DNA of 64,000 nucleotides. Origin: Planctomycetota bacterium (GTDB lineage Bacteria > Planctomycetota > GCA-002687715). The notes beneath the pieces are model-generated. The model was not told where the DNA came from, searched no databases, and saw only the letters and a program-made list of their open reading frames with translations. Shown piece after piece: positions 45,003 to 54,094 of this stretch (its first letter is position 1; every line of letters starts with the position of its first letter). The translations under genes and the position numbers were made by a program. Where the stretch lies: positions 1-64,000 of the forward strand of contig NYSS01000152.1 in assembly GCA_002683135.1 (NCBI GenBank). Reading direction: 5' to 3'.

Positions 45003-45317
45003 ATGTCCGCGGGCCCGTACGAACGACACGTCTTCGTCTGCTTGAATGAACGTGACCCCGATCATCCGCGCGGTTGCTGCGCGGCTTCGGGGTCTCGTGA
45101 TATCCACGCCAGGCTGAAGGAGTTGTCGAAGGAGCGTGGCCTTAGACACAGCGTGCGTGTGAACAAGGCCGGCTGCCTCGATACGTGCGAGCGTGGCCCC
45201 TCCATCGTGGTCTATCCGGAAAACGTCTGGTATGGAGGGGTGACCCTCGGCGACGTGGAGGAGATCGTGGAGAGCCACCTGGTGAACGGCTTGCCGGTCG
45301 AACGCCTGCGTGTTTGA
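45003..45317 (+). CDS. thioredoxin-like [2Fe-2S] ferredoxin
   Basis: 104 residues from ATG 45003. The pattern RHVFVCLNERDPDHPRGCC, then NKAGCLDTCERGPSIVVYPE, is that of thioredoxin-fold [2Fe-2S] ferredoxins; four cysteines fit cluster ligation. It begins 17 bases after nrdJ and probably shares its message. A role in electron supply to the reductase or a cobalamin reductase is suggested by position only. Confidence 0.87.
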   Translation: MSAGPYERHVFVCLNERDPDHPRGCCAASGSRDIHARLKELSKERGLRHSVRVNKAGCLDTCERGPSIVVYPENVWYGGVTLGDVEEIVESHLVNGLPVERLRV

Positions 45318-45433
45318 GGCGCTGCGAAGGCATGGCCCCGCAGCGGCGCCTGTGCGCACGCCAGCCGTCGGGGTTCTGGCCTGGAGCGTACATCAGGGTT
45401 AGGCTCGGGCCGCACCGTGTCTGGAGAAGAGCC

Positions 45434-46579
45434 TTGCGATATGCCTATGCTGTCCTACTGACCGGCCTTCTGTTTTCAGCGGCCCTCGCACAGGGCGACG
45501 ATGTCCCGCCGGTCATCCCCAAGGACAAGTCCCCGGTTACCACAGCGTCCGGGCTCAAGTACAGCGTCCTGGCCCCAGGCACAGGCAAGATCCACCCGAA
45601 GATGCACGACGAGGTCACGGTGCATTACACGGGGTGGCTGGAGGACGGCTCGGTCTTCGACTCTTCGGTCAAGGGGGGGGAGCCGGCGAAGTTCCGGTTG
45701 GGCCGCGTCATCAAGGGGTGGAACGAGGGGCTCACCAAGATCACGGTCGGCGGCAAGATCAAACTGACCATCCCCTCGGACCTGGCGTACGGGGACGCGG
45801 GTAATCCTCGGATACCCGCGAAGTCGACGCTGATTTTTGAGATCGAACTCCTCGGCCTGTCGACCGTGCCGACGTATCCCCCTGCTGATCCGAAGAAGCA
45901 GACCAAGACCGACTCCGGTTTGACCTGCCAGGTCGTCAAGGCGGGCGCGGGCGATGTTTGCGGTGATGATAGCGCGGTCCAGATCCGCTTCGCTTTCTGG
46001 AACGCCGCCAAGGAAATGCAGGACTGCAGCGACTTCTACCCCCAGGACGTGAAGCTCAAGATCGCCACCGCGCCCATACCGTTTCTGAAGGAGGTGTTGC
46101 CCCTCATGCGAGCGGGCGAGGCGTGGCGCATCGCGGTCCCCGCGGCTCAGGGCGGCGGTCGTGAAGGTGTCTGGCATCTGGAGGTGATCAGCGTGAAACA
46201 ATCCCTGCCGGTTCCCGAGTTCAAGTTGCCCCCCGCCGCGGAGCTGAAGGCCACCGAGAGCGGCCTCCAGATGAAGGTCGTCGCGGTGGGTGAGGGCGTG
46301 ATGCCCACGCGGCAGGATCGCGTGGATTGCCACTACGCCGGGTGGCGCAAACGTGACGGCAAGCTGTTCGACAGCAGCTTCGGCCGCGGCGAGCCGATGA
46401 CGTTCCCGGTCGGCGGTGTCATCCCTGGGTGGACCGAGGCGCTCCTCACCATGAAGCCCGGAGGCAAGGTCTGGCTCGTGATCCCGTCCAAGCTCGCGTA
46501 CGGCAAGCGTGGCGCTGGTGGAGACATCGGTCCTGATGAGGACCTGGTGTTCTACATGGAGCTGCTCGCCGTCAAGTGA
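45434..46579 (+). CDS. secreted protein with three FKBP-type domains
   Basis: 381 residues from TTG 45434 with GGAGAAG eight bases upstream; it gives a clean signal peptide (RYAYAVLLTGLLFSAALA). Domain 1 (about 35-135) is a good FKBP (VTVHYTGWLEDGSVFDSS, VIKGWNEGL, IPSDLAYGD). The middle domain (about 145-255) is degenerate and lacks the pocket. Domain 3 (about 275-381) is again FKBP-like (CHYAGWRKRDGKLFDSSF, VIPGWTEALL, IPSKLAYGKRG). Likely a periplasmic peptidyl-prolyl isomerase or chaperone. Its last eight bases overlap the convergent ygfZ gene. Confidence 0.88.
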   Translation: MRYAYAVLLTGLLFSAALAQGDDVPPVIPKDKSPVTTASGLKYSVLAPGTGKIHPKMHDEVTVHYTGWLEDGSVFDSSVKGGEPAKFRLGRVIKGWNEGLTKITVGGKIKLTIPSDLAYGDAGNPRIPAKSTLIFEIELLGLSTVPTYPPADPKKQTKTDSGLTCQVVKAGAGDVCGDDSAVQIRFAFWNAAKEMQDCSDFYPQDVKLKIATAPIPFLKEVLPLMRAGEAWRIAVPAAQGGGREGVWHLEVISVKQSLPVPEFKLPPAAELKATESGLQMKVVAVGEGVMPTRQDRVDCHYAGWRKRDGKLFDSSFGRGEPMTFPVGGVIPGWTEALLTMKPGGKVWLVIPSKLAYGKRGAGGDIGPDEDLVFYMELLAVK

Positions 46580-47549
46580 CGAACGGCAACGTGACCACGT
46601 CGGCGATGACGGGTCCGGCGTTGGAGGATTGGATCACCCGCACCGCGCCGGCCTCGTGCTCTGCGCCCTTCAGGATGCAGAGCGCGATGTCGTGTCCGAG
46701 GGTGGGGGAGCGGTGCACGGTGCCGAGCACACCGAGTTCCTTGTCGTCGAGGGTGACCGGGTCGTCCGCCCGCGTGCCGGATTGGCGCGGCACCAGTCCG
46801 ACGAGGGTCTTTCGGGGATTGCCGATGAAGTGCTGTCGCGCGACCACCTCCTGGCCGCAGTAGCAGCCCTTGTCGTAGGCGACGGCGCGACTCTCCTGGC
46901 CTGTTTCCTTGGGTAGAACGCTGGCGTTGAGCTCGCGATTGAAGCGAGGGCGACCCGCTTCGGTCCGCATGATGTCGACGGACTCAGCTGAGATGACCGT
47001 CACATCGAGGGCGGCTAGCACGTCGTCGCGGGCGTCGCTGGAGACGCGGAGCGACCAACCGGGGATGCCGCACGATAGGTCTCGCCGGGCGATAACGGGC
47101 GCTCCCGCGATCGTCAGCAGGACGCCGTTGCCCTCGGCTTCCGGCAGGCGTGCCGCCCCCAGTCTCGCGTCCGCATCCGGCCCGACCAGCATGAGGCCGG
47201 CCGTGTCATCGGAGCGGTCGATCAGCTCGGCGTCACTGAGGAGCAGGAACTTGCCCAGCCATGCCTGGAGGGCTTCCCGGCGCTCCACGGGTGCCTCAAT
47301 CGCGATCCGGTCATCCAGGATGAGGAAATCCAGGTCGGTCACCACGGCGCCCTTGGGCTCGAGCACGAATCCGTACCCACCCTGGCCGGTGGTGTTCCTG
47401 GCTATGTGCTGGGTGCACTGGCCCTCGAGGAAAGGGGCGCGATCCGGGCCGACCAGGTCAAAGCGGCTGCGCCAGGTCGCGTCGGCGACCCCGGACCCGC
47501 TACGGGCCATCCGGACGTCGTTATCAGGTTTCGGGTTCTGCTCCATCAT
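46572..47549 (-). CDS. ygfZ: folate-binding Fe-S repair protein YgfZ
   Basis: 325 residues with the GcvT-like tetrahydrofolate-binding fold and the signature KGCYCGQE (227-234, Cys229). YgfZ supports assembly or repair of some Fe-S proteins, notably radical SAM enzymes such as MiaB. Divergent from the cysteine desulfurase gene (26-base gap) and overlapping the FKBP gene tail to tail. Two adjacent ATGs at 47549 and 47546 are both possible starts. Confidence 0.9.
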   Translation of the reverse strand: MMEQNPKPDNDVRMARSGSGVADATWRSRFDLVGPDRAPFLEGQCTQHIARNTTGQGGYGFVLEPKGAVVTDLDFLILDDRIAIEAPVERREALQAWLGKFLLLSDAELIDRSDDTAGLMLVGPDADARLGAARLPEAEGNGVLLTIAGAPVIARRDLSCGIPGWSLRVSSDARDDVLAALDVTVISAESVDIMRTEAGRPRFNRELNASVLPKETGQESRAVAYDKGCYCGQEVVARQHFIGNPRKTLVGLVPRQSGTRADDPVTLDDKELGVLGTVHRSPTLGHDIALCILKGAEHEAGAVRVIQSSNAGPVIADVVTLPFVT

Positions 47550-47552
47550 GCT

Positions 47553-47558
47553 TAGAAT
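47553..47558 (+). promoter_or_regulatory. candidate -10 element of the cysteine desulfurase gene
   Basis: TAGAAT in CTTAGAATCC, 17 bases before ATG 47576, with a weak TTCGGG 17 bases further upstream. Another copy of the recurring motif. Confidence 0.45.
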
Positions 47559-47575
47559 CCGGGGAGAGAGTAGCC

Positions 47576-48733
47576 ATGAGCGCCTTCCCCATCTACCTGG
47601 ATCATCAGGCGACCACGCCGACGGACCCGCGCGTCCTGGAGGCCATGCTGCCCTACTTCTCTGAGCGGTTCGGAAACGCGGCTTCTCGGACTCACCGGCA
47701 CGGTTGGGACGCGGAGCAGGCGGTCGATGAGGCCCGCGCGGCGGTTGCCATGGCCGTGGGAGGGGACACGGTCGTGTTCACCTCGGGGGCGACGGAGGCT
47801 ATCAACCTGGCGCTGCTCGGGCGCTTCGAGTCGGAGCTGCGTGGGAGCGGGAAACGGCGCCGCATCGTCACCCAGGTGACCGAGCACAAGGCCGTGCTGG
47901 ACGTGGTGGAGGAACTCGAGAGGCGCGGTGCCGAGGTCGTGCGCCTGCCGGTCGATGGGGACGGTCGTGTCTCTTTGGATGCTGTGTCTGCCCAGGTGAC
48001 GGAGGACACGCTGCTCGTCTCGATCATGGCTGCGAACAATGAGGTCGGCACCCTGCAGCCAGTGCCCGCCATCGGCGCGATCTGCCACAGCCGCGGGGTC
48101 CCGTTCCACGTCGACGGCGCACAGTCCGTCGGCAAGGTGCCCATCCACATGACGAGGGACCACGTGGACATGCTCTCCATATCCGGACACAAGCTCTACG
48201 GCCCGAAGGGCGTGGGTGCTTTGGTGCTCCTGAAGGGGGCTCCCCGCGTGCAGCCCCAGATTTTGGGGGGTGCCCACGAGCAAGGGATGCGTAGCGGGAC
48301 CCTCAACGTGCCGGGCATCATTGGACTGCGGTCCGCTCTGGGGCTGTGCCTCGACGAGCGCGAGGCTGCGGTTGAGCGCGAGGCGGGATTGCGTGATGAC
48401 CTGTGGCGCAGGCTCTCGGAGGCCGTGCCCGACGCGATCCTGAACGGACATCCCGTGGAGCGTCTCCCTGGCAACCTGAACGTGTCGTTCCCTGGCGTGG
48501 AGGGCGAGGCGTTGCTGTTATCGCTCAAGGATGACGTGGCGGTGTCCTCCGGCTCGGCGTGCACGAGCGCGACCGTGGAGCCCAGCCATGTGCTCCGCGC
48601 CATAGGGCGCTCCACGGACCTGGCTCTGGGGTCGATTCGCTTCGGTCTTGGCCGGTCGACGACGGCGGAAAACGTCGCCCATGCGGCCCAGTCCGTGATC
48701 CGGCAAGTGCGGCGCCTTCGCGCCTTTGTGTGA
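47576..48733 (+). CDS. iscS: cysteine desulfurase (IscS/NifS family)
   Basis: 385 residues of the aminotransferase class V fold. PLP-binding Lys206 in SISGHKLYGPKG; active Cys329 in SSGSACTSATVEPSHVL; HVDGAQSVGK holds the PLP-contacting Asp and Gln. The short SSGSACTSA loop with a mobile cysteine is that of IscS/NifS (class I). It frees sulfur for Fe-S clusters and thio-modifications. erpA follows 35 bases later. Confidence 0.94.
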   Translation: MSAFPIYLDHQATTPTDPRVLEAMLPYFSERFGNAASRTHRHGWDAEQAVDEARAAVAMAVGGDTVVFTSGATEAINLALLGRFESELRGSGKRRRIVTQVTEHKAVLDVVEELERRGAEVVRLPVDGDGRVSLDAVSAQVTEDTLLVSIMAANNEVGTLQPVPAIGAICHSRGVPFHVDGAQSVGKVPIHMTRDHVDMLSISGHKLYGPKGVGALVLLKGAPRVQPQILGGAHEQGMRSGTLNVPGIIGLRSALGLCLDEREAAVEREAGLRDDLWRRLSEAVPDAILNGHPVERLPGNLNVSFPGVEGEALLLSLKDDVAVSSGSACTSATVEPSHVLRAIGRSTDLALGSIRFGLGRSTTAENVAHAAQSVIRQVRRLRAFV

Positions 48734-48768
48734 TCAGCCAGGGGCTCTTGATACACTGGGAACGAGCC

Positions 48769-49107
48769 ATGCTGAACATCACTGAGAGCGCCGCCAAGAA
48801 GATCAAGGACATGCTGGATGACCAGGCTCGAGCGCCGTCTGTCTGGGGCCTGCGCATCCACGTCGAGGGAGGTGGCTGCTCCGGATTCCAGTACAAGATG
48901 GACTTCGAGGAAGCCCCTTCGGAGCCGATCGAGGGCATGAACGTCTTCGAGAACGGCGATTCAAAGGTCCTCATCGACAGCAAGAGCTTGCTCTTCGTCG
49001 GCGGTTCCACGGTGGACTACAACGACGGCCTTACGGGGGCGGGTTTCGTGATCACGAACCCCAACGCGACCGGTACCTGCGGGTGCGGTATGTCGTTCAG
49101 CGTGTAG
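48769..49107 (+). CDS. erpA: A-type iron-sulfur carrier (ErpA/IscA)
   Basis: 112 residues from ATG 48769; the cluster ligands are Cys37 (GGGCSGFQY), Cys104 and Cys106 (GTCGCG). It is a typical A-type carrier that hands clusters to target proteins. TACACT at 48752-48757 may be a -10 element. ErpA rather than IscA is favoured by the GVVDYNDGLTGAGF-like block (STVDYNDGLTGAGFVI), but the two cannot be separated firmly. Confidence 0.9.
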   Translation: MLNITESAAKKIKDMLDDQARAPSVWGLRIHVEGGGCSGFQYKMDFEEAPSEPIEGMNVFENGDSKVLIDSKSLLFVGGSTVDYNDGLTGAGFVITNPNATGTCGCGMSFSV

Positions 49108-49167
49108 CAGCAGCTCCTCTTTGTCAGTCCGTCTGCCTGGCGCGGCACTGCGGCCCCTGAACTGAAG

Positions 49168-49995
49168 CTACAGGTGTGTGTTGAGGAAGGCCGTTGAGGC
49201 GGCCGCGAAGCTGTCGAACGCGGTGGTGGGGCCGGCGAATGGGTGCTTGCAGTCGAGCACGTGGTCCGCTCCGTCAATGACATCCAGCGTCGCCCGGGGT
49301 CCCCCCAGGCTGGCGAGGCGTCGGGCCGCCGCCACAGGGACGGTCGGGTCTTTGCTCCCGTGGGTGATGAGCCAGGGGCACCCGTGCATGGCCGCCGCCG
49401 CGTCGAGGTCGTATTCGTCCGCGTGTGCTTCCAGGTCCCGCAGCGCCGCGATCCCGATGGGCATCATCTGTTTTGTGCGTGCGTTCGGGATTAGGAGCCG
49501 TCCGTCGCGGCGTATGACCTCGGTCTGTTCGGGTGTGAACCGGGTGTAGTCCACCGACGCCAGCGTCACCAGGCACCGAGCGGGCAGGCTCTTCATAGCG
49601 AGGAGGCAGACCGCGCCCCCGAGGCTGTGCCCCAAGAGTCCGAGACGGGACGGGGCTATGGCCGGGTGTCTTGCCCAGGTCTCGCGGATGGCCGCTTGCA
49701 GATCCAGTAGGCGATAGCTCATGCGATCGCGTTCGAAGAGATCTAGGCGGGTGAAGTGAGCGGCATCTTCGCTTTGCCCTGTGCCGTTGTGGCTGAAGTT
49801 CACGCGGAGCGCAGCCACGCCCGATGCGGCAAGCCGTTCGGCGAGGAGCGGGAAGAAACCCCAGCCGGAGAACCCCTTGAAGCCGTGGACGAGCACGACC
49901 ATGGGGTGAGGCCCGTCGCCGTCGGGGAGGCTGAGGTCGCACGCAACCGGTTCACTGGCGGATCCGGGGAGCGTGAACTGCGCGCCTTCGATCAC
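49168..49995 (-). CDS. alpha/beta hydrolase
   Basis: 275 residues with VVLVHGFKGFSGWG (oxyanion), nucleophile Ser124 in GHSLGG, Asp216 (HGSKDPTVP) and His245 (GADHVLDC) as the triad. The family resembles dienelactone-hydrolase or prolyl-oligopeptidase-type small hydrolases; substrate unknown. The GTG start overlaps the dioxygenase stop (GTGA), placing it last in a three-gene operon. Confidence 0.88.
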   Translation of the reverse strand: MIEGAQFTLPGSASEPVACDLSLPDGDGPHPMVVLVHGFKGFSGWGFFPLLAERLAASGVAALRVNFSHNGTGQSEDAAHFTRLDLFERDRMSYRLLDLQAAIRETWARHPAIAPSRLGLLGHSLGGAVCLLAMKSLPARCLVTLASVDYTRFTPEQTEVIRRDGRLLIPNARTKQMMPIGIAALRDLEAHADEYDLDAAAAMHGCPWLITHGSKDPTVPVAAARRLASLGGPRATLDVIDGADHVLDCKHPFAGPTTAFDSFAAASTAFLNTHL

Positions 49996-50591
49996 GGGTT
50001 GTGGAACTCTAGATCGACGATCTCGAAGGTGCCAGCGACGGGAGCGAACACGCGAGCTTTGGTGCCGGCGTCACCGTAGGTGTGCAGGCTGATGGCCTGG
50101 GCGTGGCCGCCGTTGCTCATCTTGTGGATGTTGGTGCGCGGGGGAGGCGTCAGGCCGATGACCGAGCCGGCAGGATGGAGCGTTGACTTATGGATAGCGA
50201 GGCGCGCTCGGCCCTGTTCTGTCTCGTCGTCGAGCCGCTGGTAGTCGATGGCGTGGATAGCGCCCTCGAGTACGCCGACCACGCACCAGTGAATGTGATC
50301 GTGCACGCTCGTTTCCTGGAACGGTCCCCAGCAAATCGAGATGACAGAGAAGCGGTTGCTCGGGTCCTGGTAGACGAGGTTGCGGGTGTAGGGGGCTCCC
50401 TCCTTGACCCGGCGGTACGCGTCGGGCATCTGGAACTCTGGGGAGATCAACTCGGTCTGCGCCTGGACAATGTTCTCCACGGTCTCCTCGATGGGCGCGG
50501 GGCCCTCGACGTGACCCCGAACGGTCTGGACATATTCCTCCAGCGCGCGCTCCGCGCCGGTCTCCACTCGCTGTATCAGGGTCTCAGGCAT
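49992..50591 (-). CDS. cysteine dioxygenase-family thiol dioxygenase
   Basis: 199-residue cupin with the CDO pattern: YTRNLVYQDPSNRFSVISI, then the iron ligands His97 and His99 in SVHDHIHWCVVGVLEGA and a later His156 in NIHKMSN. It oxidises a thiol such as cysteine or 3-mercaptopropionate to the sulfinate with Fe(II) and O2. Substrate specificity is uncertain. Its start overlaps the BtpA stop by eight bases, and the next gene by GTGA. Confidence 0.87.
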   Translation of the reverse strand: MPETLIQRVETGAERALEEYVQTVRGHVEGPAPIEETVENIVQAQTELISPEFQMPDAYRRVKEGAPYTRNLVYQDPSNRFSVISICWGPFQETSVHDHIHWCVVGVLEGAIHAIDYQRLDDETEQGRARLAIHKSTLHPAGSVIGLTPPPRTNIHKMSNGGHAQAISLHTYGDAGTKARVFAPVAGTFEIVDLEFHNP

Positions 50592-51408
50592 CTGCGTCTC
50601 TCGTTGACGACGTTGTTCTAACGTCGCTCACGGCGGACATGAAGGCTCGCGCTCGGTCCACATCGACCGCCTGGTGCGGGTCGCCGTTTCTCTTGCAGCT
50701 GCTACCGACGATGAACCCATCGCAGTGAGCCGCGAAGGCGGCGACATTGGCGGGATCGGCGCCGCTCCCGACCAGCACCGGGCCGCGTGTGCCGACGGCG
50801 TCCTTTATGGCCGCCACTTGCTCAACGTCCGGGGGAGATCCGGTCTGTGAGCCGGTCACGATGACCCCGCGCGCGCCGCCCCGTTCGATGGTGGTGACGG
50901 CGAGGGCGGGCGCCGGTGCATCGTAAAGCGGGGTCCCGAACTTGACGTTGACGTCGGCGAGGACGTCAACCTCGGCGCCGAGGCGTTGTCGATAGCGGAG
51001 GAGAGAATCAGCGCACCCCTCGATCAGGCCCTGGTCGGTCGCGACGGCGCCGACCAGGACGTTGACGCGGATCATGGCTGCGCCGGACACGGCCGCGGCT
51101 CCCAGGGCGGAGTGGGCGTCGTTGCGCAGGCAGTTGATGCCGACGGGCAGGCCGTAGGCATCGCGGATTTGGCGTGCGCACAGGGCCAGGGAAGCCGCTA
51201 CATGCGGCTCGCACCGCTCTTTGCGGAAGGGAGCGTCGCCGTGGTTCTCCACCAGCACCGCGTCGAAGCCGGCGTCCTTGTAGGCCTGCGCGTCGGACAT
51301 CGCCGCCTCCAGGACGGCGTCAAAGTCCCGCTGTGCCGACGGTGCGCCCGGCAGCGGGTGCAGGTGTACGACGCCGATCGCCACAGCCGTTCGGTCCCAG
51401 AGTCCCAT
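50584..51408 (-). CDS. BtpA/SgcQ-family TIM-barrel protein
   Basis: 274 residues opening VAIGVVHLHPLPGAPS, then DAVLVENHGDAPF, LPVGINCLRND, AEVDVLADVNVKF and VTGSQTGSPPDVEQV, with a phosphate-binding-like SGADPANV near the C-terminus. This is the BtpA family, named for a cyanobacterial photosystem I biogenesis protein but widespread in non-photosynthetic bacteria, where it is likely an enzyme. First gene of the operon with the thiol dioxygenase and hydrolase. Confidence 0.9.
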   Translation of the reverse strand: MGLWDRTAVAIGVVHLHPLPGAPSAQRDFDAVLEAAMSDAQAYKDAGFDAVLVENHGDAPFRKERCEPHVAASLALCARQIRDAYGLPVGINCLRNDAHSALGAAAVSGAAMIRVNVLVGAVATDQGLIEGCADSLLRYRQRLGAEVDVLADVNVKFGTPLYDAPAPALAVTTIERGGARGVIVTGSQTGSPPDVEQVAAIKDAVGTRGPVLVGSGADPANVAAFAAHCDGFIVGSSCKRNGDPHQAVDVDRARAFMSAVSDVRTTSSTRDADA

Positions 51409-51655
51409 GGCGGCATCGTACCTTTAGCCATCGTCCCGCCGTCCGAGAATGATGCCGGAGGTCCCCGTACCCCTGACGTCATGCCTTTCTTTGGCCCTGG
51501 TCGTCTTTTCGACCTGGGCTTCACCTGTGCGGGCAGCGACGAAGCGCTCGTGCGCGACCTCTTTCAGGAACTGGATGGCTCGTTGGAGCTGCGCGCGGGG
51601 TAACCGGCCGCTGCCGAGAGAGCCGTCTCCCGGGGCTGCCGGTACGCTTTCTCCC

Positions 51656-52534
51656 ATGCTGACTCCAAACCAGCGGTATCACGATCGCGTGGCGCCGCGC
51701 TACGACGATATCTACGCCAAGGACCCCTACTGGGCCTACTACCGGGACGTCTCGTGGCAGGACCTCAAGCGCAGCCTGCCGACGGACCTTGGGTTGCCGG
51801 TGCTGGATGCCGGTTGCGGGACCGGCATCTACGGATTGAAGCTGTTGCGCTCCGGTTTCCGTGTCGTCCTCTCCGACCTCTCACGCAAGATGCTCGACGT
51901 CGCCGAGCGTAACGCTCGGGCGAGCTTTCCAGATCGCGAGATTGAGGCAGTGCAAGCGGATCTCGTGGATTTGGAGCCATTCGGCGACGGCCAATTCTCG
52001 TTGGTTGTCGCTCAGGGTGACGTCCTCTCGTTTGCTTCCGATTGGCGTCGCGCATTGTCTAGTGTCCGCCGCGTCCTGGCGCCCAATGGTCGGGCGGTGT
52101 TGTCGCTGGACAGTCGCTTCGGCGGAGTCGATCCATTTCTCAAGCAGAATGATCTCGATGGACTGGAGGAGTTCTTGTCTTCGGGGACGGGGGAATGGCT
52201 CGCGGATCGCCCCGAGGAGAGGTTCCCGTTCCATGCGTTCGATCCGGCCGAGTTAGCTCGTGGCGCGGAACGGGCTGGACTCGTCATGGTGCGGCTCATC
52301 GGTAAGACGCTGTTCGACCTGCGTCACGGACACGTCTGGCTCAGTGACGCGGCGACACGGCGTCGATTGCTGGCGATGGAACGGCGTTACGGGGAAACGC
52401 CTCTCGCATTGGGGCGCGCGCATCACTTACAAGCGACGTTCGCGCTTCGCGAGGATGTTCCGGGAGGGGATGCGGCGCCTCGTAAGAGCGCGGGGGCGCG
52501 TCGCAAGCGGAGAAGGAAAAAGGGGGCCGGATGA
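51656..52534 (+). CDS. class I SAM methyltransferase with basic tail
   Basis: 292 residues from ATG 51656 (MLTPNQRYHDRVAPRYDD). Motif I is DAGCGTGIYG; SDLSRKMLDVAERNA, QADLVDLEPFGDGQFSLVV follow. The last about 20 residues are Lys/Arg-rich (SAGARRKRRRKKGAG), suggesting contact with nucleic acid or acidic membranes. Substrate unknown. It stands alone, with a 247-base gap before it and the longest empty stretch of the window after it. Confidence 0.85.
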   Translation: MLTPNQRYHDRVAPRYDDIYAKDPYWAYYRDVSWQDLKRSLPTDLGLPVLDAGCGTGIYGLKLLRSGFRVVLSDLSRKMLDVAERNARASFPDREIEAVQADLVDLEPFGDGQFSLVVAQGDVLSFASDWRRALSSVRRVLAPNGRAVLSLDSRFGGVDPFLKQNDLDGLEEFLSSGTGEWLADRPEERFPFHAFDPAELARGAERAGLVMVRLIGKTLFDLRHGHVWLSDAATRRRLLAMERRYGETPLALGRAHHLQATFALREDVPGGDAAPRKSAGARRKRRRKKGAG

Positions 52535-53097
52535 TGATCGGTCAGGTGGGATGTGATGGTGACTTGATGAGGTCTAATGAACCCAATTGTTTGCCAATTT
52601 CGAGAGGCGTGAACAGCCGGCCCCCTCTCTCTCTCATTCTCGTTGCGGGGGAGAGAGGCCATGCCAGGACCCCGTTTCCCCACCCGCGGCCCCACCATAG
52701 GGGGCACCCAACTAGGCGCAAGCGTGATCTCGACGACTTGAGGCCTCCGGGGCTTGTTCGGATCGCTGCTGCCGATGTGGTCGGTTGCAAGTCGTGCAGC
52801 AATAACCCCCTGGTGGTCCCGTGGCCGGAGCGCAAATTTCGGGGCTGAACCGTGGTGAATCGTCACGAGTCGGGAGGCGGCCTTGGGTCTGTCTTGCTTC
52901 GCCACGCCCATGCTGTCCGCTGACTTGGTCTTTGGAATCTGTCCGCAACTGATGCTGACAGATCGGTAGCGATGGGAAGCCTCACGCAACCCCTTCGACG
53001 CGATCGCATGCGGTAGACAACGGGTGGCGACCGGCGGCGCGGACACGACGACGTCCTGACGTCGTCGACGGTGCGTGTCGTACGCGACGTCACGGGT
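52535..53097. other. largest non-coding stretch, with perfect inverted repeat
   Basis: No convincing gene on either strand over about 560 bases; the open frames here lack starts, domains or normal amino-acid composition. A perfect 10-base-arm inverted repeat (CGACGACGTC, CT, GACGTCGTCG) lies at 53046-53067, without a T-run, close to the start of the ABC genes. It could be a regulator site, an RNA hairpin or the scar of a lost gene. Confidence 0.6.
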
Positions 53098-53103
53098 TAG
53101 CAT
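53098..53103 (+). promoter_or_regulatory. candidate -10 element of the ABC-2 operon
   Basis: TAGCAT in GTTAGCATGC, 16 bases before ATG 53120; it would overlap any start at ATG 53102 and so supports the later start. A leader of under ten bases is implied. Confidence 0.4.
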
Positions 53104-53119
53104 GCGCCGGACACTTCCC

Positions 53120-54080
<961 letters not shown>

Positions 54081-54094
<14 letters not shown>

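Noticed and set aside
45441-45449. ATG codons near the start of the FKBP gene
   Set aside because: They are out of frame; TTG 45434 gives a signal peptide and has a good ribosome site.
51481-51603. 40-codon plus-strand ORF (MPFFGPGRLFDLGFTCAG...)
   Set aside because: No ribosome site, no coupling to a neighbour and no known similarity; kept only as a remote possibility.
52535-53100. tRNA or insertion-sequence remnant in the empty stretch
   Set aside because: No T-loop-like GGTTCRANYCC sequence and no terminal repeats or transposase motifs were seen.
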